Shown piece after piece: positions 5,923 through 14,100 of a DNA stretch of 16,320 bases. Every line of letters starts with the position of its first letter. The first letter of the stretch is position 1. A program made the position numbers and the translations under genes. The notes under the pieces are model-generated. The model did no database searches. It saw only the letters and a list, made by a program, of their open reading frames with translations, and had not been told where the DNA came from. Source of the DNA: an uncultured Lachnospiraceae bacterium (GTDB lineage Bacteria; Bacillota; Clostridia; Lachnospirales; Lachnospiraceae); assembly GCA_900554205.1 (NCBI GenBank), contig USGM01000077.1, positions 1-16,320 on the forward strand, written 5' to 3'.

Positions 5923-8723
5923 TATTCCTCACCCAGCTTCAACGCCTTTGTCACATTCATTTTGAACAGCAGCAGTATCAAGGTCACCAGACAAATCAGC
6001 ATCACACAGGCGATCACGCCGTACAGCCGCATCATATCGGAGGCATTGATGACAAGCTCCATCGGCAGCACCTGATTTGCGGCGGCGTATGCCCTTTGCA
6101 GCATCGGCACAAACATCACCGATGTCAGTCTTCCGATTCCGATACCCGCGCCGACGGAAAGCACACCCGAGAAGAGCTGTTCGTTCAGCAGCATATGGAT
6201 CAGCTCGCCCTTGTGCATTCCACATGCCCTCAGCACACCGAAAATCATCTCTCTGGAGCGGATTGACATGATCCAGTAAATCAGATATCCGACCGCACAG
6301 AGCAGGATCGTCACAACGAAGCCCATCGTAAGAACACCGTTCGTTCCCTGCAGCAGCGGATCTTCCACCGCAGCTTTCACATCGCTTGCCCTGTCAATAA
6401 ATTTCTTGATCCTGACATCATTCTTCTGGATCCAGTCATAGACAGCTCCCGGGTCCGCATCCTCCTTCAGACCAATCCAGACCTCATAGGGCTGCGTACC
6501 CCATTTCTGCCGGAGCAGATCATAATGCGTCACCACCAGATACTGATCCTCCGTGTAGGCTGTGCCGTCGGGGTTCAGATCTGTGACCGTCGGGGCGTAG
6601 CCCGGCCAGTAGGAAAAGAAGTCCACGATCTTGCCGGTCGCACTCATCCCCTTATTATTGTAATAGGTAATAGAGTCTCCCACCTCGTAACCCAGCTTGC
6701 TCCGGAAATTCTCCGACACCAGAATGCCGTTTTCAGCCACTGCAAGCTCGTTCAGATATTCGTAATAGGGACGGCCCATAAGCTCTGTCGGCACCCATGT
6801 GACCTTGCCGAAATTCTTTGTATGGATTCCCATGAGCAATATGGACTGCCTCGAGGTCTTCCCCGTTCCTATGTATGCCTTTTCGTCGTAGAAAACCTTT
6901 GTGTATTTGTCAGCACAGCCCAGCTCAGCATACTTGCTGTAATCCGGCTCAATGTAATTCCCCGTCGACGCGCCGTTCATGTCCCGGATCTCCGCCCAGA
7001 CCTCGCGGATTACAATATCCGCCCCATCCAGATATTCCACATTTTCCTTTGCATTCTGCAAAATAGTACGCGCCACCGTCGCATGGTACATGCCGAGCGA
7101 GATCGTCATGATGAGAAAGAGCATGATAAACTGCTGCTTCCTGCCGTTTTTGATGATCTCCATAAAGGAGGCATAGCCAGCCGGACTCCAGCGCTTCTTT
7201 CCGATCAGATAAATGAGCTGTACCAGAAGAGGCTGCAGCCTTAGGAAAAACAAGCCAAGGCCTACGATGAACAGCGAGGAGCTGACATAGAGCAGGGGAT
7301 CCAGCGACTGCCCTGACAATACACTCTCCGCCAGACTGTCCGCGCTCTTGCGGAAGCTGTAATAGCCGTACAGCGAGACGCCGAGCAGTATAACATCCAG
7401 AAAGATCTTCTCCCACCAGCTCTTCTTTTTCAGCGCCTTCTGCTGTTTCAGCTTCACAATCGTGACACGGCTGTGCCGGATCGCAGGCAATGTCATGATG
7501 AGCAGTGTGGCAAGCACTGACGCTCCCGCGTAGATCCATACCTGACGGTTAAACGTCAGCACGAGCGTCCGGCTGCTGTCAAATTCCAGAAAGCTCTTCG
7601 CAGAGCCAAGGATCTGGCTGAACACAGCGCCCAGCCCGACGCCGAGAACCCCGCCGACAACCGCAAGAAAGGTGCTCTGGTAAAGATAGAGCCTGAATAT
7701 CTGTGCCCCTGAGCTGCCCCGGCTCTTGATGACCGAAATCTCATTTCTCTCCATCTCATACATCTGCCCGGAGATCATGAACAGAAAGGCTCCCAGCATG
7801 ATGAGCACCGGAATCTGGAGAATCGTCAGCGTCGCCTGTATCCTTCCCTGCTTCCGCAGATAGGTCGATAAGGTGTCCTGATAAGAGGGCTTCTCCAGAA
7901 CTCCCTTATAAGCGCTCTCCTCCGTATAATATTTTGTCTTTTCCAACAGCCCTTCCACCTGCGCAGAAGTCAGATCCCCATACTCAAACAAAGCGTAATA
8001 TCTACAGTTCATCGTGTATTTCTGGGCATTTTCCCCTGTAAACATTTGTCGGAAAAGCTCTATATTCATCATGCAGACGTTATCCATGGCATCCGGATCG
8101 ATCTGCCAGTAAAAGTCGCTGTTGTCATCTGCCCGGAACACCCCTTTGATATAGAGGCGGATTTCTTTTCCCTCCGCGTCCCGCAGATCATCCAGCCTGA
8201 TCGTCTCCCCGACCAGCAGGTTCAGACCGACTAACGCACTCTGGCTGACAACGACCTCGATGCTGCCGTCCTCCGTAAGCCCGCTCTCCGAAAACATCTC
8301 ACCGCTGATAATCTCCGCGTGTCCCGGCAGCTCCGACATTGCCCCGATTCTCACCGGGATCTCCGCAACATCCGTCCGGTTCATCGTCGAATGCGCATCC
8401 TGCTTATACATGAGATAGTAGCTGATGATCTGCTTCTGTGTCACGCCGAGTTCCCCGCAGATTCCACGGTTCAGCTCCTCCAGACGATTGATCGTCTTAC
8501 CGCCCGCCTCCTTCTTTGAGACAACCGACATTTCAAGCATTGCCGGCCATTCGCCCGTGTCCGTCAGGGCATTCTGGAACTCATCTCGCAGCATCCTGTC
8601 ATATGCAGCTGTCTGGTAAAGCGGAAAACTGACCACGGTGGCGATCAGCAATATACTTCCCAGGAGCAGACAAAGATTCATCCACTTCTTTGACATCAGT
8701 TTTTCAAGCATTATTCTAAGCAT
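5922..8723 (-). CDS. FtsX/MacB-type ABC permease, two-half, 10 predicted membrane segments
   Basis: Integral membrane permease of 933 residues. Hydrophobic segments lie at about 17-36, 297-319, 345-372, 395-412, 438-455, 476-507, 530-550, 798-820, 845-868 and 898-921. Large extracytoplasmic domains fill 37-296 and 551-797. Each half thus has the MacB order (one segment, outer domain, three segments), with two linker segments between, and FtsX regions at about 300-420 and 800-920. The start used is ATG at 8723, preceded by AGAGGG with 9-nt spacing; it overlaps the MFP stop by 13 bp. An ATG at 8711 (TAATG overlap) is the alternative. The open frame runs upstream to 8936, but those 71 extra residues lie wholly inside the adaptor gene and look unlike a membrane-protein N-terminus, so they were left out. 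One chain probably supplies both halves of the pore, paired with the two ATPases. Confidence 0.93.
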   Translation of the reverse strand: MLRIMLEKLMSKKWMNLCLLLGSILLIATVVSFPLYQTAAYDRMLRDEFQNALTDTGEWPAMLEMSVVSKKEAGGKTINRLEELNRGICGELGVTQKQIISYYLMYKQDAHSTMNRTDVAEIPVRIGAMSELPGHAEIISGEMFSESGLTEDGSIEVVVSQSALVGLNLLVGETIRLDDLRDAEGKEIRLYIKGVFRADDNSDFYWQIDPDAMDNVCMMNIELFRQMFTGENAQKYTMNCRYYALFEYGDLTSAQVEGLLEKTKYYTEESAYKGVLEKPSYQDTLSTYLRKQGRIQATLTILQIPVLIMLGAFLFMISGQMYEMERNEISVIKSRGSSGAQIFRLYLYQSTFLAVVGGVLGVGLGAVFSQILGSAKSFLEFDSSRTLVLTFNRQVWIYAGASVLATLLIMTLPAIRHSRVTIVKLKQQKALKKKSWWEKIFLDVILLGVSLYGYYSFRKSADSLAESVLSGQSLDPLLYVSSSLFIVGLGLFFLRLQPLLVQLIYLIGKKRWSPAGYASFMEIIKNGRKQQFIMLFLIMTISLGMYHATVARTILQNAKENVEYLDGADIVIREVWAEIRDMNGASTGNYIEPDYSKYAELGCADKYTKVFYDEKAYIGTGKTSRQSILLMGIHTKNFGKVTWVPTELMGRPYYEYLNELAVAENGILVSENFRSKLGYEVGDSITYYNNKGMSATGKIVDFFSYWPGYAPTVTDLNPDGTAYTEDQYLVVTHYDLLRQKWGTQPYEVWIGLKEDADPGAVYDWIQKNDVRIKKFIDRASDVKAAVEDPLLQGTNGVLTMGFVVTILLCAVGYLIYWIMSIRSREMIFGVLRACGMHKGELIHMLLNEQLFSGVLSVGAGIGIGRLTSVMFVPMLQRAYAAANQVLPMELVINASDMMRLYGVIACVMLICLVTLILLLFKMNVTKALKLGEE

Positions 8724-10888
8724 ATTTCCATTCCCTCTGACAGTCCCTCTACCACCCAGTAATTCGAGAGGTCGGAGCCGCCCGCAATAAAGCTCTGATA
8801 ATAGACTTCGCCGTTTTCCTTCTTCACCTTCACATAGGTACAGCCGTTTTTCTCCTTCACCGCTTTCTTCGGCACAAGAAGCACTCCCTGCATCGCCCGG
8901 ATCTGCACCGCCACCTTGAACCGGCTTCGGTTCCACCAGCCCTCGTTCCCCTCGGAGCTGCCCGCCATGTCGCCGATGTCCTCCGGCGATACCTGAATCA
9001 ACGCATAGTCGGAGGGAAGCGCGGCGCTCACAGCCATCTTGTTCTGGGTGACAACCTCGCCATGCCCAGTCTTCTCCTGTCCGTCCAGCCCCTTATAGGT
9101 AATCGTTGCCTGATTTCCGAAGGCAAGCTGACAATTCTGATCCTCGACAATGACATAGCTGCGCGTCTCGTCCGCGACACGGAACAGCCGCGCCCCCGGC
9201 TGTACCAGATCCTCCTCTTCAAAGGAAACTACCTCTGTGACAATGCCACTGATCGGCGACCGGATCTCTGTGACCGCAAAGTCCTCCTTCATCTCCGCAA
9301 TCAGCTCCTCAAGCTTACGGATCGACTCTTCCTTCGCCTCTATCGTCTTCTCATTTCTATCCTGTTCGGCAAGCTTTGCCTGTTCTGCCTTCAGTACAGC
9401 AAGCCTCTCCTGCTCCCGCTGAAGCTTTCTCTCATTCCGCTCAAGCTCCACCTCATCTGCCACAACCCTGACTCTGGCGAGCACCTCACCCTTCTCGACC
9501 TGCTGATACTGCCGCACAAGACGCTCCGTGTAGTAGACCGTTCCATAGGTCAGTTCATTCTTCACAACCTCCGTCGAGGGATAGTACAGATAGCCGGTTC
9601 CGCTGAACTCATGCCCGACACTTCCCTGTTTTACAACCGCCGTATCGTCTGAAGCCGTGATTGCGGATTCTGTCAGAATCTTATCCCCCGCTGACAGCCC
9701 GGAGATGATTTCCGTATACATGCCGTCACTCATGCCTGTCTTCACAGGAGTATAGACAGCCTCCTCATTCTGCAGGACATAGACATAGCTCGTCGTATCG
9801 TCCTTGTTGACCGCATCCTTCGGAACGGTGAGCACATCTCTCGCCGTCTGCTTCACGATCACAATGACCGCGTAGCTTCCCTGACAGATCTCCTCGTCTC
9901 CCGCCTCCACATAAAAGGTCGTATACACCGTGCCGTTCTGCTCCTGCAGCCTCTGATACTCCTCTGCCTCCAGCACCTGATATTCCACCTCATAGCGCTT
10001 TCCGTTGACGATGGCATAGACATCCTCCGCCCTTGTGACACTGCCTCTGCTGATATATTCACACCGAAGCTGCTTTTTGTCCGGGTCACAGACCGATATG
10101 ATATTGTCTTCGCTGCCGATCCAGTCTCCGGTCGTAAAAAACTGCATCGCGGATACCACGCCGCCGGCGGCTGCCGTCAGCGTCAGATCCCTCCTGTCCT
10201 GCCGCAGATATTCCAGCTGCGCAAGATTGTAGGCATGATCCAGCTCATAAAGCTCCGTCCGCTCCCTGATTGCCTCCTCAAGCTCCATGACGCTCTGTCC
10301 TGCAATGTGGTAGCGGGCATCATACATTTTATAGGACTCCCCATTCTGCTTCCACCACTGCTGATATTCGTCGGTCTCCTTCTGTCCGCCGTTCTCCGTA
10401 TCTGTCTGATACTGCTCCGGCTGGAGCGCTTCAAAATTCTCAACGACCTTTTTATTCTCTTCTCTTTCCGCCCTGCTCTCGGCAAGCTCCTTGTTCTTCT
10501 CTGTCAGGAACTCCTGATAGCTCTCCTCCATATCCGCAATCGACTTTTCGAGCTGTTCGATGCTGCGGTCAACATTTTCCGTATTTCCATGCAGGAGTCT
10601 CTGACCCTTTTTTACTGTTTCGCCGGGATACGCATCATAATCCTCGAAGGACATAGAACTCTCCGCCGCGTACTCCTTCACCTCGGGACACACCATTGCA
10701 GGGTATACCTTCGCGTCGTATAGGGTTCTCACCGCCGCTTCCTCAAAGCTCTGTGCAACACCGACAGGCTCCAGCAGCTCCGGTATATCCTCCGAAAGCG
10801 CCGCCGTCTCCTTCCCGCAGCCTCCAAAGGACAGGATCAGACAGAGGGAGAGTGCCGCCGAAATCAATTTTTTTCCTCTGATTACCAT
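8711..10888 (-). CDS. Tandem-duplicated membrane-fusion (HlyD/MacA-like) lipoprotein
   Basis: Periplasmic-adaptor-type protein, here expected on the outer face of the membrane. The signal peptide is LISAALSLCLILSFGGC with a lipobox FGGC (C24), somewhat poor at -3. At 725 residues it is about twice the usual MFP length because it holds two adaptor modules. Module 1 (about 50-415): lipoyl half near 60-105, coiled coil 105-230, lipoyl half 235-268, barrel 270-345, membrane-proximal part from VLTVPKDAV at 352. Module 2 (about 425-725): lipoyl half 440-475, coiled coil 478-537, lipoyl half 540-570 (RSPISGIV at 543-550), barrel 575-665, membrane-proximal part from VLLVPKKAV at 669. The repeated VLxVPKxAV and later GLS..G blocks support a duplication. 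Its ATG overlaps the previous gene by 7 bp with GGAGAAGG upstream. Start and neighbours make it a partner of the FtsX permease. Confidence 0.9.
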   Translation of the reverse strand: MVIRGKKLISAALSLCLILSFGGCGKETAALSEDIPELLEPVGVAQSFEEAAVRTLYDAKVYPAMVCPEVKEYAAESSMSFEDYDAYPGETVKKGQRLLHGNTENVDRSIEQLEKSIADMEESYQEFLTEKNKELAESRAEREENKKVVENFEALQPEQYQTDTENGGQKETDEYQQWWKQNGESYKMYDARYHIAGQSVMELEEAIRERTELYELDHAYNLAQLEYLRQDRRDLTLTAAAGGVVSAMQFFTTGDWIGSEDNIISVCDPDKKQLRCEYISRGSVTRAEDVYAIVNGKRYEVEYQVLEAEEYQRLQEQNGTVYTTFYVEAGDEEICQGSYAVIVIVKQTARDVLTVPKDAVNKDDTTSYVYVLQNEEAVYTPVKTGMSDGMYTEIISGLSAGDKILTESAITASDDTAVVKQGSVGHEFSGTGYLYYPSTEVVKNELTYGTVYYTERLVRQYQQVEKGEVLARVRVVADEVELERNERKLQREQERLAVLKAEQAKLAEQDRNEKTIEAKEESIRKLEELIAEMKEDFAVTEIRSPISGIVTEVVSFEEEDLVQPGARLFRVADETRSYVIVEDQNCQLAFGNQATITYKGLDGQEKTGHGEVVTQNKMAVSAALPSDYALIQVSPEDIGDMAGSSEGNEGWWNRSRFKVAVQIRAMQGVLLVPKKAVKEKNGCTYVKVKKENGEVYYQSFIAGGSDLSNYWVVEGLSEGMEICLE
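8733..8738 (-). promoter_or_regulatory. Ribosome binding site deciding the permease start
   Basis: AGAGGG on the minus strand lies 9 nt before the ATG at 8723, inside the last codons of the tandem adaptor gene. This supports initiation there over the far-upstream ATG at 8936. Confidence 0.55.
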
Positions 10889-11988
10889 TTTCTAATAACC
10901 TTCTCCCCTTCTTCCAGACCGCTCAGGATTTCCACTGCGTCATCCCCATGCAGTCCTGTCTCTACCCATCTCACCTGCCGCTGACCGTCCTGATCCAGCA
11001 CATAGACATACTCCCTGCCATCCGCGCTGTTGATCGCACCGAGCGGCACCTTGAGCACCTGCTCCCTGCTGTCTGTCACAAGCCGGATCGTCCCCGAGGT
11101 TCCCACCTCGATCCCCGTCTCGTAGGAACCGTCATACACGGAAAAATACTGTACTTCCCCCCATTTGTCCATATGGGCGGGCATCAGCTCATAGTCTCCC
11201 GCCGCCTTTCCGTAGGAAAGTGTCATCATCACTGTCTCGCCTTCATGAAAATAATCCGCGAGTTCCGGCACCGACGTTTCAAAAAGGCACTCGTCAGTGT
11301 CCACAATCGTCATGATCGTCTCCCCCATCTGGGAGGTCTTTCCCTCAAGCTGCTCCTTAAGGCGGTAGACCACGCCGTTCATCGTCGCATAGACCTTGCT
11401 CTCCCGCTGCTCCTGAACCAGACTGTCCAGCTCCCGCTGGTCAAGCTCTATGGCGTCGCTGTAGTCCTCACGGAGGTAGATATAGTTCTGCTGGATTGCC
11501 TTGACGGATTCCTTGACGCTCTCCTCCGAGCCCCAGCCCCGGTAGAGATAATTGACCCACGCGGCAGAGATCTCGTAAGCCTCGTTCGTCTCGGTATAGT
11601 CCAGCAGTAGCTGATTTCTCTCTATCCGGTATTCCAGCGTCTCAATCTGTCTGTCAAGATCGCCCCCCGAAAGCTCAGCGAGCAAATCACCCTTTTTCAC
11701 GCTGTCGCCCTCCCTGACATACACCTTCTCGATCAGCTTGCCGCTCAGGGGAAAGCTGACCTCCTGCTCCGCCATCTGGCTGTAAACCGCTTTGACCTTC
11801 TCGACCTTTGTGACGTCACCGATATCTGCCACCGCAAACTGATAGGCGATCTCCTCCGTCTCCGGCTCATATACGACGATGCTCTCCTCCTGTGTCTGTC
11901 CGCCGCAGCCGGCAAGTCCGAGGATTCCGGCACATAACAGGCATATGACAGTATTTCTTTTCCGTTTATGGCATTTCCCCTTCACCAT
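10882..11988 (-). CDS. Membrane-fusion (HlyD/MacA-like) lipoprotein, single module
   Basis: Adaptor subunit of the ABC export system, 368 residues from the chosen start. The signal peptide ends in lipobox LAGC (C28), so it should be lipid-anchored outside the membrane. Domain order is lipoyl half 78-106 (SGKLIEKVYVREGDSVKKGD), coiled coil about 110-195, lipoyl half 198-230, barrel 232-315, and a membrane-proximal part from VLKVPLGAI at 311. The start used is ATG at 11988 because AGAGAGG lies 7 nt upstream. ATGs at 12009 and 12030 in frame are poorer: the first has its ribosome site too close, and the second lies within a perfect inverted repeat and has none. It overlaps the tandem adaptor gene by 7 bp. 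Confidence 0.9.
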   Translation of the reverse strand: MVKGKCHKRKRNTVICLLCAGILGLAGCGGQTQEESIVVYEPETEEIAYQFAVADIGDVTKVEKVKAVYSQMAEQEVSFPLSGKLIEKVYVREGDSVKKGDLLAELSGGDLDRQIETLEYRIERNQLLLDYTETNEAYEISAAWVNYLYRGWGSEESVKESVKAIQQNYIYLREDYSDAIELDQRELDSLVQEQRESKVYATMNGVVYRLKEQLEGKTSQMGETIMTIVDTDECLFETSVPELADYFHEGETVMMTLSYGKAAGDYELMPAHMDKWGEVQYFSVYDGSYETGIEVGTSGTIRLVTDSREQVLKVPLGAINSADGREYVYVLDQDGQRQVRWVETGLHGDDAVEILSGLEEGEKVIRKW

Positions 11989-11995
11989 CCGTCGA

Positions 11996-12002
11996 CCTCT
12001 CT
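11996..12002 (-). promoter_or_regulatory. Ribosome binding site deciding the start of the single-module adaptor
   Basis: AGAGAGG on the minus strand, 7 nt before ATG at 11988. This start gives a compact lipoprotein signal peptide (28 residues to the lipid-bearing cysteine) rather than the 42 residues of the longer open frame. Confidence 0.6.
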
Positions 12003-12022
12003 GATACATTCTCTTCCCACCG

Positions 12023-12044
12023 GTTTCCATCTCTGTATGGAAAC
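12023..12044. repeat. Perfect inverted repeat upstream of the exporter genes
   Basis: GTTTCCAT (12023-12030) and ATGGAAAC (12037-12044) form an 8-bp stem with a 6-nt loop in the 59-bp gap between the second U32-like gene and the first adaptor gene. No T-run follows on either strand, so it is not a standard terminator. It could be an operator, or an RNA hairpin that sets relative expression of the two parts of the operon. Confidence 0.65.
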
Positions 12045-12047
12045 AAT

Positions 12048-12956
12048 CTATCTTCTCGCTGTCTGTACGCTCCGGAACTGTTCAAACAGCCTGTCTATCT
12101 TTCCCCTGATAAAATCGCGGCAATCGTCCTTCACCAGAAAATACAGGCAGGACTCCTTCGCATACTCCACCGGCATGCCGCGCCCGGCGATCTTAAAGTT
12201 GACAAAGCCTCTGTCGATATAGCTTCCGATCTCCTCGTTGGAAATGAAAGCGGGACGCTTCATACACTCCGCAAAGCTTCTCTGCTGCGTCTTGTTCGGA
12301 CAGGGAAATGCCGTATTGACATCAAATTCCAGCTGCATCTGCGACTGCTGCTTATAATGCTCCGCCCTGTAGGCGCAGCCCGGATAGCACACCTCGTTCA
12401 CAAGGATCTCGATTCTCCCCGCGTAGGGCTCCAGCTTTTTCAGTGCCTCCTCATTATGGTTCAGATCATAGTCCAGCACGACGAGGAAATAATCCTTTTG
12501 CAGCTCCTCAAGCACACCGTCCACACCCGTAATGCGTTTTGTCGTCGAGGAAATCCGCTTGAAATCCGGGTATTCCCTCTTTAGATACTCCTCCAGAACC
12601 GGCGTGTTTACCAGTACCTGATTCAGTCCGTTGTCGGCAAGACGCATAATCAGATTGCAGTAAGTGTCCTGCAGATGCTTCTCCTCAAGCAGCGAATTCG
12701 TCCAAGTGAACCGGACCGGAATCTCCCTGCTGTTATAGATTTTCAGGATATTTTCAATATCGCTTTTCCCCGTGATGCCAAAGACTGCTCTCCCGCCGTT
12801 CCAGATTGCTCCGGGAAAGGTTCCGTACACGGAGCCGATCCGGTAGCCCTCCCTGAATTTCTCGGGATAATCCTTCATCAGATTGATAATCACCTGATTT
12901 AACAGCCTGAAATAGCAAAAACCGGGCAGATGCCAGTATACTTCCTTTGCCGCCAT
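12048..12956 (-). CDS. U32-like protein, paralogue B (possible Fe-S protein), function unknown
   Basis: I do not recognise a named gene. The 302-residue protein has no signal peptide or membrane segment and is a clear paralogue of the next gene upstream. Shared blocks are HLPG at 9-12, IWNGGR at 51-56, IPVRFTWTN at 79-87, DTYCN at 97-101, LADNG at 106-110, VVLDY at 159-163, EILVN at 183-187 and FKIAGR at 254-259. The cysteine pattern C190-x3-C194-x2-R-x2-HYK, followed by C219 and C231, gives four candidate cluster ligands also present in the paralogue. The EILVN...C...C...FKIxGR layout resembles distant U32 (COG0826) proteins such as UbiU/UbiV, whose four cysteines hold a 4Fe-4S cluster. That assignment is by eye and tentative. 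Its start has GGAGGAG 9 nt upstream, 16 bp after the paralogue's stop. Confidence 0.8.
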   Translation of the reverse strand: MAAKEVYWHLPGFCYFRLLNQVIINLMKDYPEKFREGYRIGSVYGTFPGAIWNGGRAVFGITGKSDIENILKIYNSREIPVRFTWTNSLLEEKHLQDTYCNLIMRLADNGLNQVLVNTPVLEEYLKREYPDFKRISSTTKRITGVDGVLEELQKDYFLVVLDYDLNHNEEALKKLEPYAGRIEILVNEVCYPGCAYRAEHYKQQSQMQLEFDVNTAFPCPNKTQQRSFAECMKRPAFISNEEIGSYIDRGFVNFKIAGRGMPVEYAKESCLYFLVKDDCRDFIRGKIDRLFEQFRSVQTARR

Positions 12957-12972
12957 AACGTCTAACTCCTCC

Positions 12973-13932
12973 CTATGTCTCCGGCACCCATTTTCTGGGT
13001 CTGGGATGATTTACGGTGATAACCTTATTTGCTGCCAGATTGTTCAGAAGCAGGATTCTCGCCTGTCCCTGATATTCCGGTCGGATCAGATAATGACAAT
13101 AGGTCTCGACCAGGGAAAACAGGTTTGCCGTCCTTCCCTCAATTTTAAAATTGTTGAAGCCCATCGGCACATATTTCTCCCAGATTGCCTCCGGCGAAAT
13201 ATATGTGCTGTAATTCTGGATCGTGTGAACACAGTTCATCTCTCCGTATTCACAGTACCATTTCTCCAAGGGTATCTGCTTATCTGCGGGAAGCTTTCGG
13301 TTTTTCAACATAATGCGCTGGTTCCTGGCTATATTCTTATAGTGCTCGCCTCTTCTGGGACAGTTCGGTCTGCAGACAGCATTGACAAGTATTTCGCACC
13401 GCTTCTTATCCTCTATCTTATCCAGTTCTTCAAACTGATTGTTAAAGTTATAGTCGAGCACGACCAGACAATAATCCTTTTTCAGTTCCTCATTCACGAG
13501 GTCAATATCGCGGATTTCCTTACAGGTAGAACTGTTCAGCTTATAGCCCGGATAATTCTCCCTGATATACCTTTCGAGAACAGGTGAAAAGACGATGACC
13601 CCATTCATACCATTGTCTGCAACCTGCATACAGAAGTTACAGTAAGGATCCCTGCAATCCTCCTCATTCAGCAGCATATTGGTATAGGTATACCGCACGG
13701 GAATTCCCTTCGCATTAATGTTCCTGACAACGTTCCGCACATAATCAGCATCGCATTGGTCGTAGTTGGAGGGTCTGCCACCGTTCCAGAGGGATGCCGG
13801 AAATTCGCCGAAGAAAGACGCGATCTGAATGCCCTCCCGGAAAAATTCTGGCTTCTGCTCCATCAGACTTAAAATCAGCATATTTAACGGGTAATTCTGC
13901 CGCAGTCCCGGCAAATGAAATTTCACTTCCAT
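12973..13932 (-). CDS. U32-like protein, paralogue A (possible Fe-S protein), function unknown
   Basis: First gene of the probable long operon, 319 residues, cytosolic by lack of a signal sequence. It shares the blocks of paralogue B at nearly the same spacing: HLPG at 6-9... LWNGGR at 48-53, IPVRYTYTN at 77-85, DPYCN at 95-99, VADNG at 104-108, VVLDY at 157-161, EILVN at 180-184 and FKIEGR at 262-267. The cysteines C187-x3-C191-x2-R-x2-HYK plus C227 and C234 match the paralogue's four. The segment between the two cysteine pairs is longer here. An extra pair C98/C101 is only half shared. FKIEGR closely matches the KIEGR motif of U32 proteins. The start used is ATG at 13932, with GGAGAG 8 nt upstream; a GTG at 13941 is in frame but too close to that site. 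No catalytic role can be assigned. Confidence 0.8.
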   Translation of the reverse strand: MEVKFHLPGLRQNYPLNMLILSLMEQKPEFFREGIQIASFFGEFPASLWNGGRPSNYDQCDADYVRNVVRNINAKGIPVRYTYTNMLLNEEDCRDPYCNFCMQVADNGMNGVIVFSPVLERYIRENYPGYKLNSSTCKEIRDIDLVNEELKKDYCLVVLDYNFNNQFEELDKIEDKKRCEILVNAVCRPNCPRRGEHYKNIARNQRIMLKNRKLPADKQIPLEKWYCEYGEMNCVHTIQNYSTYISPEAIWEKYVPMGFNNFKIEGRTANLFSLVETYCHYLIRPEYQGQARILLLNNLAANKVITVNHPRPRKWVPET

Positions 13933-13940
13933 TTTACACA

Positions 13941-13946
13941 CTCTCC
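13941..13946 (-). promoter_or_regulatory. Ribosome binding site deciding the start of U32-like paralogue A
   Basis: GGAGAG on the minus strand lies 8 nt before ATG 13932. The in-frame GTG at 13941 overlaps this site and so cannot be served by it. Confidence 0.6.
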
Positions 13947-13989
13947 ATTCTGTAAATAATCATCTATTTTTTTGTTTTGGAATAAGGTT

Positions 13990-14019
13990 ATTTTACCATA
14001 AATACTCCCGATGTGTCAG
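13990..14019 (-). promoter_or_regulatory. Candidate promoter of the U32-like/exporter operon
   Basis: On the minus strand, CTGACA (14014-14019), an 18-bp spacer and TAAAAT (13990-13995), each one mismatch from the sigma-A consensus. The predicted start near 13983 would give a leader of about 50 nt. The partly symmetric AGCTAAGCT overlaps the -35 region and could be part of an operator. It lies just past the terminator of the sugar-binding protein gene, as expected for a new transcription unit. Confidence 0.6.
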
Positions 14020-14032
14020 CTTAGCTTTATTC

Positions 14033-14068
14033 AAAAAGGGATGATGCCCGGAAAACATCATCCCTTTT
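14033..14068 (-). terminator. Rho-independent terminator of the sugar transporter operon
   Basis: AAAAGGGATGATG (14034-14046) and CATCATCCCTTTT (14056-14068) form a perfect 13-bp stem with a 9-nt loop; on the minus strand the 3' arm ends in TTTTT. It lies 32 bp beyond the solute-binding protein stop codon. The A/T-run symmetry could also make it work on the plus strand, but no plus-strand gene precedes it. Confidence 0.92.
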
Positions 14069-14100
14069 ATGATTATATAAACAGTTGATTGTAAGATGTC

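Noticed and set aside
8724..8936. Longer N-terminus of the permease frame, starting at ATG 8936
   Set aside because: The extra 71 residues lie wholly inside the tandem adaptor gene, are polar and glycine/glutamate-rich, and a good ribosome site serves ATG 8723 instead.
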